Assembly (NCBI RefSeq): GCF_029784155.1
Contig: NC_073691.1
Span: 139,988,433-140,052,432, forward strand
From: Uranotaenia lowii
Lineage: Eukaryota > Arthropoda > Insecta > Diptera > Culicidae
Reading direction: 5' to 3'
DNA length: 64,000 nucleotides
The translations under genes and the position numbers were made by a program. The notes under the pieces were generated by a model. It did not search any database. It saw only the letters and a list, made by a program, of their open reading frames with translations, and was not told the DNA's origin. Shown here one piece after another: positions 45,831-55,984 of this stretch (positions are counted from its first letter, which is position 1; the number at the start of each line of letters is the position of its first letter).

Positions 45831-46298
45831 CAGGGGTGCCAGGTGGTTTCGTTAAAAATCAGGACAACTCGAAGTTAAAAATCAGGATTTTTCAGGACAC
45901 CTCTTGATTTATGCAAAAAATAAGGATTTCTGCTTAAATTGCATAAATAAAGGCGCAATACAGGTGCTGTTAACGCCTTGATTTATGCAACACCAGTACG
46001 CAGTTTGTTGTCTGGCCGGTAGTTCATATCGAAAAACACCAATTGAATATCATCTGAACCGAAAATTACCATCTGTTTAATGGGTTTAACTATTTTATAA
46101 ACTTTTTATTCGATTTTCTCATAGTTTAGCTACAAATTTTATCATATTTAAGAAGTTTTTATGAAAATCAGGACAAATCAGGACATTTTGGGGATAAATT
46201 TTCAAAAATCAGGACAACTCGAGAATTTTTGAAAAATCAGGACGGTCTCTCGAAAATCAGGACAAATCCTGATAAATCAGGACACCTGGCACCTCTGG
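45831..46298 (+). mobile_element. hAT-type MITE with 8-bp target duplication
   Basis: Starts CAGGGGTGCCAGGTG and ends with the complement of CAGAGGTGCCAGGTG plus one extra base. TCTAAGAG flanks it (45823-45830 and 46299-46306). The interior has many AAATCAGGACA phrases, suggesting repeated subterminal binding sites. Non-coding, 468 bp. Confidence 0.88.
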
Positions 46299-46309
46299 TC
46301 TAAGAGTGT

Positions 46310-46960
46310 AAAGAGAAGACGAGGGTTGCCAGTTGATCCAAGACCTGGCACCCTAAAGAAGAGGGCCCGAGACCCGATGGTTCGACAGGACCCTGGGCAA
46401 TTGAAAGGCAAGGACGCCAGGCCGAGTTGAAACGAAGTTCAGCAACAAAGAGTGCATCCTTCAAGGTGCTAGCGAAGGAACTTCTAGACGAGAAGGCGGC
46501 GGTGCGTGCGCTATGTCACGAAGTAACCACCCGTATCAAAAAACTCGACGAAATTACGACAGAAGATTAAGTCAGGACAGCGCTAGTTGACCAGTGTAAG
46601 ATCGGCGAAGCTCAGATCTCGATCAGATTGAGACAGGATCTTCCTAAACCCGGAACACAGGTTGCAATTGTGAGGCTTTCAGTGGTAGCAGCCAACGCAT
46701 CACTTGAATATAGGCGACTAAAGATGGAATGGTCAATTTTTCAAATAACCATCTCCCGGCAACCAGAGGTATGCTTTCGATGCATGGAGTACGGTCACAA
46801 GTAGTTCGACTGCAAGGGAGTTAACATACGAGGATTATGCTGGGGTGCAGGAATCCGGTTACATAGCGGCTAGCTACATTGAGCCGGCGAAGTGTCTTAT
46901 TTGCACTGGTTACCATGTAACTGTCAACCCAAGGTGTCCTGCCTACCAAAAGACGCTAGC
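46310..46960 (+). pseudogene. R1-type gag, C-terminal half with zinc knuckles
   Basis: Reads KVLAKELLDEKAAVRALCHE, VTTRIKKLDEITTED, a stop, VDQCKIGEAQISIRLRQDLP, QVAIVRLSVVAANASLEYRR and CFRCMEYGHK, a stop, FDCKG (a CCHC knuckle), then CLICTGYHVTVNPRCPAY (a second knuckle). This arrangement is typical of R1-clade ORF1, whose protein binds the element RNA. At least three stops. Confidence 0.8.
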
Positions 46961-46979
46961 AGCGAAACCAAGGGCTTGG

Positions 46980-47999
46980 AAGTAATCAAAATCAACCTCA
47001 ACCACTGTCACGAAGCACAACAGCTTCTGCGACAGATGGCGGTGGAAAAGAAGCTAGACATAGCGTTAGTAGAAGAACCCTATTATAGAGCCTTGAATGG
47101 CACAAATTGTGTGACCGATAGTGCCAATCTAGCCGCAATAGGGGTGACAGGAAAGTTTTCCATTCAAGAAGTGGTCACATCGAATGAGGAAGGGTTCGTG
47201 ATAGCCAAAGTCAATGGGATCTTCTTTTGTAGCTGCTATGCTCCACCGAGGTGAACCTTGGAAAAATTAAAAATAGATAGTCGAGGTGCTCACAGGTCGA
47301 AGGCCCGTTATTATCGCGGGGGATTTCAATGCTTGGGCCCAGGAATGGGGTAGTTCCCTTATGGACGCTAGAGGACAGAGTCTACTTGAAGCACTTGCAA
47401 GGCTGAATGTGGACCTGGCGAACGTAGGTAATACTAGAACCTACCATAGAGAGGGACGTGAATTCATTATAGATATCACATTTTCTAGTCCCAGATGGAC
47501 AAGTAATTGGAGGGTGAGCGAGGACTACACCCATAGCGACCACTTTGCGATCCACTATCGTGTAGGTAAGAGTTCACCGCAAGTCAGAGAAGAGGTTATG
47601 GCAGGTGAACGACGTAGGAGGACAAAAAAATATGACCGCAATGTCTTTGTCGAGGTGTTGAAGTGGGAGCAAAACCTGTCGACGGAAAACCTGACGAAAG
47701 TACTCACATGTGCTTGTGATGCAGCAATGACGAAGAGAGCAAGTCTTAAAAACCCACACACACCAGTTTACTGGTGGACTGAAGAAATCGCGAATTTGCG
47801 TACCAGCTGCCTAGGCGCTAGGCGAAACATGCAGAGAGCACGAACTCAAAATGAGATATGCAAGTGTAGGCCTATTTACAAAAATGCGAAAAGATACCTC
47901 TGCAAGGCAATTATAGAGAGTAAAAAGGCATGTTTAAGGAAACTTTGTCTTGATGCCAATGACCAACCATGGGGTGATGGTAATAAACAAAAGTGGTAG
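46980..47999 (+). pseudogene. R1-clade APE-type endonuclease and start of ORF2
   Basis: LEVIKINLNHCHEAQQLL (Asn motif), ALVEEPYY (Glu motif), a frameshift near 47255, then VIIAGDFNAWAQEWGS (Asp/Asn), TYHREGREFIIDITFSS and DYTHSDHFAIHYRVG (catalytic SDH). The endonuclease nicks the target for reverse transcription. The linker continues to 47999, where a stop falls just before the RT. All catalytic motifs are still visible despite one frameshift. Confidence 0.88.
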
Positions 48000-48049
48000 C
48001 GCACCACCTAAAATGTGCCCCAACAAACTGTCCCCTCAGCATAATATCC

Positions 48050-49435
48050 ATAGCAAGGTTACGAGCGTGGAAGAGTTAATATCGTTGGAAGAACTGTGCG
48101 ACATCGCAAAATCCCTTCAGCTGGAACAAGCTCCCGGTCCAGATGGTATCCCGAACATTTATCGAATTTCCCGAAATGATCTGATCGTCACTGCAAATTT
48201 GTATAGAGAAAAGGATGTTTCCAGATGTTTGGAAACGGCAGAAGCTGGTTCTGCTGCCCAAACCAGGAAAGTCTTTGGGGAACTCATCGGCATACAGGCC
48301 AATATGCCTACTGGATACTGTTGGAAAGGTTCTGGATAAGGTGATCTTTAATCGTATCCAGCGTTTCACCGAGGGCGAAGGCTGATTGTCCAACAATCAA
48401 TTCGGCTTTTGAAAGGGGCGATGCACAGTCGACGCCATTCGAACTGTCATCGAAACGGCTGATAAATCCAGACTCAAGAAGAGACGAGGGAATCGTTTTT
48501 GTAAGGTAGTAACATTGGACGTGCGCAACGCCTTCAATAGTGTCAGCTGGGCTGCGATTGCATCTTCACTCATAAAAATGAGGATACGATACGTAAGCTA
48601 CAATACATAACTAGCGGAGGAATAAGGGAATTACTGTTACAGCTGGAGTATCGCAAGGGTCGATACTTAGCTCGGTTTTGTGTAATATTACGAACGATGA
48701 GGTACTGACATTAAGCTTGCCAGAGGGAGTGAAGTTCGTTGGTTTCGCGCCCGACGTCTTGCTACTAGCTAGCTTGCTACTCACCTACTCAACATAAACC
48801 GTCCACCAAGAGCTTTAGAGGCTGTAAAGCGATGGAGAGCTGGATGCATTCCAAGAGTTCGCAGTTGGCTCATCACAAATCCGAGATGGTCCTGATATCC
48901 TGATGTGGATGTCAGGTTTCACCGCAATCAGGATTATTGTTGGATCATGCACTTTCGCATCAAGGCGCGAGCTTAAACATTTGGGTCTGATGATTGACGA
49001 CCGGCTTACCTTTAAAAGCCACGTAGAGTATGTGTGCGAGAAAGCGGCAACAGCAATGGCAACACTTACGAAGATAATGGCACTCGGGGACCCGAAGTGA
49101 TCAGCTCACGGAGATTTCGAGTGTGGTTTCGTCAATCCTTCGATATGGAGGAGTGGCCTTGAAATTTGGTCCTAAAACTCAGTGTAAACTGCAGACCCTG
49201 AGCAGTGTACAGAGGCGTATGAAATTGCGGGTCATCTGTGTACACCGCACCGTTTTGGCGGGGCTGCATGCGTTGTAGCGGGAGTCATGCCCATCTCGGT
49301 TTTGTTGGTGTCCGACTCCTATTGCTATGAGTTGGACAATTAATGCTACTGGCAGTAGCTGTGGGACAGCTCAGAAAGAGGTTTGTGGATCCATCGTTTG
49401 ATCCCAAACATCAGGGTGTTTGTCAGGGTGATATT
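48050..49435 (+). pseudogene. R1-clade reverse transcriptase and C-terminus, decayed
   Basis: In shifting frames: LQLEQAPGPDGIPN, KLVLLPKPGKS-like sequence at about 48245, NNQFGF, RNAFNSVSW (motif A region, altered), TAGVSQGSILS (motif B region), FVGFAPDVLLLAS (core, where YADD/FADD is expected), LGLMIDDRLTFKSHVEYVCE, VQRRMKLRVICVHRTVLAGL, and WIHRLIPNIRVFV near 49390. The last phrase matches the conserved R1 C-terminus. Many stops and frameshifts; the two core Asp are not both preserved. Confidence 0.85.
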
Positions 49436-49440
49436 TAATT

Positions 49441-50143
49441 TGAATAATGTAGGGATTTTGTTAGTTTAGATCTGGAAGCTATGTAAATAATGTCAGATCC
49501 ACCCGAGGTCATCAATCATCAAATTGAAAACAAGTCTTGTAATTGATCGGTTTCCTGCCGATTTCAGAAGCGGCATCGAACTTTTCAAGATATCATCGTA
49601 GAAACCCTCATCCAGATGAATTTCTCCCGAGGATCAATACATTGCTAGAAATTTAAATCCAGCTGAAATTTCCGTCCTTGAAGGAATTAGAAACGTCCCG
49701 GATCTATCAATTGGAGCTGATGGAGCAGCTTTTCCAGCCACTTATGCCGTCAAGGTGACAGGTTGTGCTGGAATTGGGGATACCGGAAGTTTAATTCCCA
49801 GTTGGTTGGTGTGTGAAGTTATTCCAGTAAATTGGTGAGGATGTGCGAATTTGCTCGAAATTATTTCTTGATTTTAAACAGCTTTACTCGTTTAGTGTTG
49901 CAAATATCGTTCAAAACTGTGACCCTGTTTGTTCAAATATTATCTTAAATTCATGAATGAAAATCATGAAAAAAAACCACACATATTTTTTTGGGAATTA
50001 CTACTGTTTTTTGAAAGGTAATTTCAAACCAAACTTTTGACTCTAGTTGATGGTTTTCGATTATTTGTTTATTATGAGTTTGATCTAGTGCTTGTATAAG
50101 GCAAGGCCTAATCAATTTCTGATGTACACGGATGTGTAGGAAA
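49441..50143. other. Spacer with an unassigned protein-like patch
   Basis: About 49530-49830 on the plus strand gives, across two frames, SRYHRRNPHPDEFLPRINT and then ARNLNPAEISVLEGIRNV, SIGADGAAFPATYAVKVTGC, IPSWLVCEVIPVN. The composition looks coding, but the family is not recognised. It is preceded by a polypyrimidine-AG and followed by GGTGAGG, so a single decayed exon or an old retroelement or viral fragment are all possible. Confidence 0.3.
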
Positions 50144-50313
50144 CGGTTCGAAAGATCTTGTCGAGACGAAAAGAAGATTGTATGAGGCAAATACAATTTA
50201 CCATTGGAGAAAAAGGCTGTTAAAGAAATAACTTCTTTGTTACATAACTTTTTTTCTCCCATTGTAGATTATATTATTATCTCTTTTTTGTCTCGACTAG
50301 ATCTTTTGAATCG
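50144..50313. repeat. Near-perfect 170-bp palindrome (MITE-like)
   Basis: Both arms of about 85 bases pair: CGGTTCGAAAGATCTTGTCG with the complement of CGACTAGATCTTTTGAATCG, then GAGACGAAAAGA, CATTGGAGAAAAA and GTTAAAGAAATAACTTC across the centre. No flanking duplication was identified. Confidence 0.8.
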
Positions 50314-51902
50314 TATATTGCACACATAGGTTTGAAACATTTTTGCCAAGTCTCCTTTAAAATAGGGTTTTAGAATCAAGATATTCGAATAATTCTCGTC
50401 TTCATGAAGTTCATTTGATGGTTGTATTTTTGCTCTTTTTTCAATAGTTTATTACTACGTGTCTAGCATTATCCATGGAAATATATAAATTTTAATGTCA
50501 TTTTATTAAACGCCATACAAATAAGTATGTAGGTATTTTCAACAATATTTTAAACATTAAACCTTATTGTATCGATTTATAATGAAGCAGCATTCAGCAT
50601 TTTTAATGTGGGATTTTATGTCAAACCGGATCAAATCGTGAAACGACTAACAACTTCCATCTTCACATTCCAATATAATTCGGTTGTCAGACTCTTCCTT
50701 GCATGAAGGCTCAGCTCATTTTCGAGTCCGTTTGGGTTGACATATTTTTCCTCCATTCATTTTAAGCAAGTTACACCGACGAAAGGTCGTTTCCAAGCTC
50801 GACGGTTAATGAAATCAGGCAATAAAGTCAAGTGAAAAGTGCGTGTAATCACGATAATTTGGCACAATTTGATTAAACGCTGCCGGTCTTTAACAATTTG
50901 GCTGCTGCTACGCCTCAATGCTCCAGCCAGTCCCTGCTAATTGGTCACAAGTGTATGTGTGTGTGTTTGTGTGTCAGTGTGGTGTGTGACCAACTTGATG
51001 AATGTATCGACCGAAATAAAATAATTGATTTAAATTGGCTGTTGTGTTTTATTTTCTGCCATCAACGCTCAACTTTGGACCCAATAAATCGGGCCAATAC
51101 GCCATGCATCACTCCGTTAACGACAATTCCCGTGCTCACATACGTCCAACGTTTGAACATACAGATGTAAGAGAAAATCTGAATAAGATGGAGTGGTGGC
51201 TTGAGGGGGGCTTAAGCGGGAAAAATCACGATACCATTAATCACCAGCCCGGATTCAGTTCAACAAAAAAAAAACCAAGTGCGGAAAAGTTACTGCACCA
51301 CCAGTAGTAAAGCAGCGAAAACTTTTTCTGGTACCCCATTACAGCTTGATGGTGATTGGAAAAATTTTCCACCTTACCGAATTCGAATCAAGTACATCGC
51401 AGTTTCTTGTGATCCCATTTGTTTGATGGTCTTTGGGACTCGGAACTATGAAGGTAAAGTCATTTGAGTAATGATTATATCCGACGATAGAAGAATCCAA
51501 CGATAAGTCCTGATGTTTCCAAGGTTTTAACTAACTTTTAACGATAGTGACGTAATCTAGAAATCAAGTTTGAAACAAATTGTCTCCATTATACACCATG
51601 AATGGTTATAAAAGTAGCCTGAAAGCTATATGAAGTTGACGAACTTATGATGCTTTACCGGGTACATATCTAAAAATTGCTTTGATTGGTTATTGAAAGG
51701 TCAAAAAAATTTTAATAAAAGGGACTTATTTTGTCCAATTCGCATGAGTGAACTCATTAATGAACAAGAAAGTTGCAAAAGTGCTTTATATGTACGTTGT
51801 AAGGGACTTAAGTCACTTAAAGGGCACAAAAGCGTTCAAAACAAAAGGTGCACCTTCCAAAATCACATCACCACTTCACGTTTTAGTTTCAATACGAACG
51901 AT
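50314..51902. other. Spacer, no gene recognised
   Basis: AT-rich with a short GT-rich run at about 50955-50995. No signatures in the short frames at 50898-51467 or 51693-51908. Confidence 0.45.
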
Positions 51903-51985
51903 ATCTAGGTCTTGGTCTTGAGGTAGCGTGTTCGATTCTCACAACGCAGGTCGGGGTTCGATCGCCAATCCGGGCATGTTTTTTT
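51903..51985 (+). repeat. tRNA-like SINE head (third kind)
   Basis: Contains TCTTGGTCTTGAGGTAGCG, GTTCGATTCTCACAACGC and GGGGTTCGATCGCCAATCC, the last a near-consensus B-box, followed by a T-run. It does not fold convincingly into a functional tRNA. Only one copy is in the window. Confidence 0.4.
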
Positions 51986-52107
51986 TTATCAATAAGTAGT
52001 TTGATAATTGAGTGAGCATTCTGATGAGATATATGTAGGAAATGTTGGATAGAAGCAACTAAGCAATTTGTCGAGTTTGGAATCCGGCGCTTGGCATCAT
52101 GGCGGCA

Positions 52108-53712
52108 CACAGTGGGCCAGGAACCACACTTTTGCGGTCAAAATTGACTGCAGGCCAGAGGCTTCGTTGTAGCTCATCGGTGTCTTCGACAAAGTTACTC
52201 GACTATATTTACGCTATCTATTGATGGATTTGAATTAGTTCTATTTTTCTCCACAAGGTGGCGCCAAAATCTAACTTTTTACAGAAGTAAGATACAGGCA
52301 TGGTTTCTTCTACAAAGTTGTTTATTATACCTTTCACATCAACTTTGTAAAACATTATTAAGCTCTATGTTGTGTATTTACCTTGCAAAAATAATAATTT
52401 ACGGAAACCTTGCAAAAAATGGTTTTTTCTCACATATTTTTGTTTTAAGCTATTCAATACCCCAAATTTCCACAGTATTCGATTGGAATGGACTCAAGTG
52501 AGATGTTCTAGTGAAAAACTTATTCGTTTCGCAGATTATTTCTGTCAAAATCGCAAAAAATAGGTTAAAATTATACATTTTTCAAATTGCAATAACTTGC
52601 TTGCGTGCAGTTTGGCGCACCTCATTTTTCGAGGAGTGGCAGTTGTGATTATGATCTAAATGCATGTTGAAAATGTCGGTGGGTTCTCGTGGGTTCCTTG
52701 CCAAATGATTTGATAAAGTTGATTAATTTTTCATACAAATTCACATATTTTAAGACCTTTTTCATAGAAAACATCCGCATTTCTCGTAAAAAAGTCGAAT
52801 TTTCAACGTTCAGTTATTGGATCAATCTTTTGCTTGTTGAGTCGATGATTGTATAAATAATTCGCAAATTTTTCGCACTTTCAAATTTGAAAAAAAAAAA
52901 ATCAAATTAATAAAAAAAAATCTTAAACTATTTTTAACTTTTTTAATAGATTTGACCCAATGTGCTTAATCGTTAAATTAAGCATCGCAATTGACTAAAT
53001 CAATAATAAAACGAAGAAAATTCGACAATTCTACGAGAAATGCGGATGTTTTCTTTGAAAAAGGTCTAAAAATATGTGAATTTGTATTGAAAATTAATCA
53101 ACTTTAATAAATCATTTGGCAAGGAACCCACGAGAACCCACCGACATTTTCTACATGCATTTAAATCATAAACACAACTGTCACTCCTCGAAAAATGAGG
53201 TACGCCAAACTGCTCGCAAGCAAGTTATCGCAGTTTGAAAAATGTATAATTTTAACCTATTTTTGCGATTTTGACAGAAAAAATCTGCGAAACGAATAAG
53301 TTTTTCACTAGAACATCTCACTTGAGTCCATTCCAATCGAATACTGTGGAAATTTGAGGTATGGAATAGCTTAAAACAAAAAATATGTGAGAAAAAACCA
53401 TTTTTTGCAAGGTTTCCGTAAATTATTATTTTTGCAAGGTAAATACACAACATAGAGCTTAATAATGTTTTACAAAGTTGATGTGAAAGGTATAATAAAC
53501 AACTTTGTAGAAGAAACCATGCCTGTATCTTACTTCTGTAAAAAGTTAGATTTTGGCGCCACCTTGTGGAGAAAAATAGAACTGATTCAAATCCATCAAT
53601 AGATAGCGTAAATATAGTCGAGTAACTTTGTCGAAGACACCGATGAGCTGCAACGAAGCCTCTGGCCTACAGTCAATTTTGACCGCAAAAGTGTGGTTCC
53701 TGGCCCACTGTG
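52108..53712. mobile_element. Transib-like foldback element with ~700-bp inverted arms
   Basis: The left arm (52108-52804) is almost the exact reverse complement of the right arm (53016-53712), around a ~210-base AT-rich spacer. The ends read CACAGTGGGCC on both strands. The pentamer CGGCA flanks the element at 52103-52107 and 53713-53717. CACWRTG-like ends with a 5-bp GC-rich duplication are the signature of Transib elements, relatives of the RAG recombinase whose heptamer is CACAGTG. There is no transposase gene, so the copy is non-autonomous. The high arm identity suggests a recent insertion or ongoing arm homogenisation. Confidence 0.75.
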
Positions 53713-53717
53713 CGGCA

Positions 53718-54498
53718 CCATGTACTGAACGTAGTCAATAATCAAGAGAAGGTGATATGAACTGATGCCAAGGGTGCAATTTAGATAGAGAGAGAATTTT
53801 TTGCTCGTTTTACGATTTTTGTAAGCTGAATTAAAAGGCCGCTGGAAGCTGAATAGAAGATCATTAAGACTTGTTATGGAACTTGGAAGTAACAATAAGA
53901 ACTTCAATTTTGAGATGCATTGAACAAACTTCATATAAATGATGGGGCTTAGTAAGCTTTTTTGTACCTCTTTTATTGGACTTTTGGTTGTTTGGGATTT
54001 GACTGCCGCAAAAAATTTTTTCGGTGTGCTTTGGGTCCCAAGCATCAGTGTAAAATTTGAGATGATTTGAGTATTTCCTGAATTAGCGCAACGCGTTACA
54101 ATTTTGTATGATAATTTGTATGAAATAAGAGTACCATACAAAGCTTTCAAAAATTTCAAGAAATGTTTTTGCCAATGTAAAAAAAGTCAAAAATTCATTG
54201 GCTATGCAATGCAGTTTTTTGCCATTTTTTAATATCATCATGCAATAATAGTTAAAAAAAAAGTAAAAAAAAAAACAAATTTTGAATTTTATTGCATAAA
54301 ATTCAATATTTTTTCTGGGGTAAAATGTAGGGTTATTGTATGTTTAATATTTAAATGATTTTTGGAATTTAAATTACAAAGATATATTTTTAGAACTGTG
54401 TTTTATGAAGCAGTGAGACGAAAAATAATAGAGTATACTTATTTTACAAACTTAAACATATTTTTAAAAGTTTAACTACAGTAAATCCAGTCAACAAT
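53718..54498. other. AT-rich spacer, no gene seen
   Basis: A 187-codon minus-strand frame (54159-53596) crosses the foldback end, is of low complexity and matches no family; it is treated as chance. Confidence 0.5.
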
Positions 54499-54500
54499 TA

Positions 54501-55699
54501 AAGGGTGATACGGTCAAAATTTGGTCAAGGGAAAACGCGTGTAAATCGGGGAAATCGTTAATTTAAAAAAATCAAATAAATTTTCTTTTTCAAGTTTAAT
54601 GAGTTCCGCTTTTCCAAATCCGAATTGCCGGGCCTTACGCTAAATCCCTGCCATCAGATTTTGTACAGCCTCCTAGTCGTCCTTAGCATTTTTTTGATCT
54701 TCTTTAAATTCCGCTTGACAATAGCCCAGTATTTCTCAATTGGGTGGTACCCTGGCGTGTTGGGAGGGTTCTTGTCCTTGGGAACCACCTGCACGTTGTT
54801 GGCGGCGTACAACTCCATGGCCTTTTTACCGTAATGATAAGATGCCAAATCCAGCCAAAACAGTACGGAAAACCGTGTTTTTTTTTTCAGGAAAGGCAGC
54901 AGACGTTTATTCAAACACTCTTTCACGTAAATTTCTTTGCTGAAAGTTCCGGAAGCTATGAAAATGCTGCTTTTCAAGCCACAGGTACAGATGGCTTGCC
55001 AAACCAGAAATTTTTTCGCGAACTTTGACAGTTTCATGTGCTTGAAAATATCTGCTACCTTTCCCCTTCCTTTTGCCGTATAAAACTCCTGTCCCGGAAG
55101 CTGCTTGTAGTCGGCTTTGACGTAGGTTTCGTCGTCCATTACCATGCAGTCAAACTTCGTCAGCATCGTCGTGTACAGCCTCCGGGATCGCGCTTTTGCC
55201 GTCGTATTTTGTTTATCATCGCGATTTGGAGTCACTACCTTCTTGTAAGTAGATAGTCCGGCTCGTTTTTTGGCTCGATGCACGGTTGTAGACGATACAC
55301 CCAGCTTATTTGCGGCATCTCGGAGAGAGAGGTTAAGATTTCGCTTGAAACTACCGGCAACTCTCTTTGTCGTCTCAGCGGCTTCCGTTTTTCGATTTCC
55401 CCCCGATCCAGACTTCCTGGCTGTCGACAAACGTTCCCTAAACACTTAAATTACATTTGAGACGGTTGATTTGGCAACTTTTAGCGATTTTAACAGCTTT
55501 TCGTGCGAGTAGCTCGAATATTTTGAATACGCTGCTCTTCTTCCTTGGACGGCATTTTGACAACTGAAGAGTGAATTCCAATATCAAAATAGGAGCAACA
55601 TTCTACACGCACACACACCTTCAAAATGAGGGGACTTCAGGTTTTTTAAATGCAAAATTGAAAGAAATACGTCAAGTTGATATTGACCGTATCACCCTT
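54501..55699 (-). mobile_element. DD37E mariner copy B, both ends present
   Basis: Both ends read AAGGGTGATACGGTCAA inward and are flanked by TA (54499-54500, 55700-55701). 1199 bp. The 5' UTR (about 55700-55562) matches 9426-9545 of copy A. Ends and target duplication are intact, so the copy could in principle be mobilised in trans although its own gene is broken. Confidence 0.92.
54654..55560 (-). pseudogene. DD37E mariner transposase (copy B)
   Basis: The initiator lies near 55556 (MPSKEEEQRI), but a deletion of about 19 bases shifts the frame within the first helix-turn-helix. The segment LLKSLKVAKSTVSNVI is followed by a stop at about 55450. From 55445 the frame is open for 263 codons: GGNRKTEAAETTKRVAGSF, second helix-turn-helix (DAANKLGVSSTTVHRAKKRA), MDDETYVKADYKQLPG (first Asp), FLVWQAICTCG, LFWLDLASYHYGKKA (second Asp), PIEKYWAIVK (Glu). 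Exactly 37 residues separate the second Asp and the Glu. A deletion after KKIKKMLR shifts the C-terminus out of frame, so VQNLMAG lies in another frame. The catalytic triad is intact. Confidence 0.93.
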
Positions 55700-55908
55700 T
55701 AAGCCGTTAACCATTAAAAATGTTTCTAATGTTATTGGAAACCCGCTTCACTTTGGATGGGGGAAAAGAGGGAGATACATTTCGATCAAATTATAAATCA
55801 TATGGAGCAAATTAAAGCGGAGAACAAATTTGAGATTTGAAAAATGATTGAAAATGCAAATTTCAAATAAGGTTGAGAAAACAAAAAAAGGCATCGTTTG
55901 AGAAAAAT
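55700..55908. other. Spacer between mariner and I-clade element
   Basis: About 200 AT-rich bases without features. Confidence 0.5.
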
Positions 55909-55984
55909 ATTATTATTATTATTTATAATATTAGAGACACGTTACCATTTTCACGGCTTTCGTGTCTATCGTTCTTCCAGCTTA

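Larger units (their letters stand above)
44100..49440 (+). mobile_element. R1-clade non-LTR retrotransposon, decayed, invaded by three MITEs
   Basis: Order on the plus strand: gag N-terminus (about 44280-44430), gag middle and CCHC region (46310-46960), APE endonuclease (46980-47560), reverse transcriptase (48050-48780) and C-terminus (48900-49430). Three non-coding elements at 44620-44941, 45062-45371 and 45831-46298 lie inside gag. R1-clade elements normally insert in 28S rDNA or related fixed sites; no rDNA is seen around this copy, so it is an off-target copy or a dispersed R1 relative. Confidence 0.8.

Noticed and set aside
53596..54159. 187-codon minus-strand frame
   Set aside because: It crosses the end of the foldback element, has biased composition and shows no family signature.
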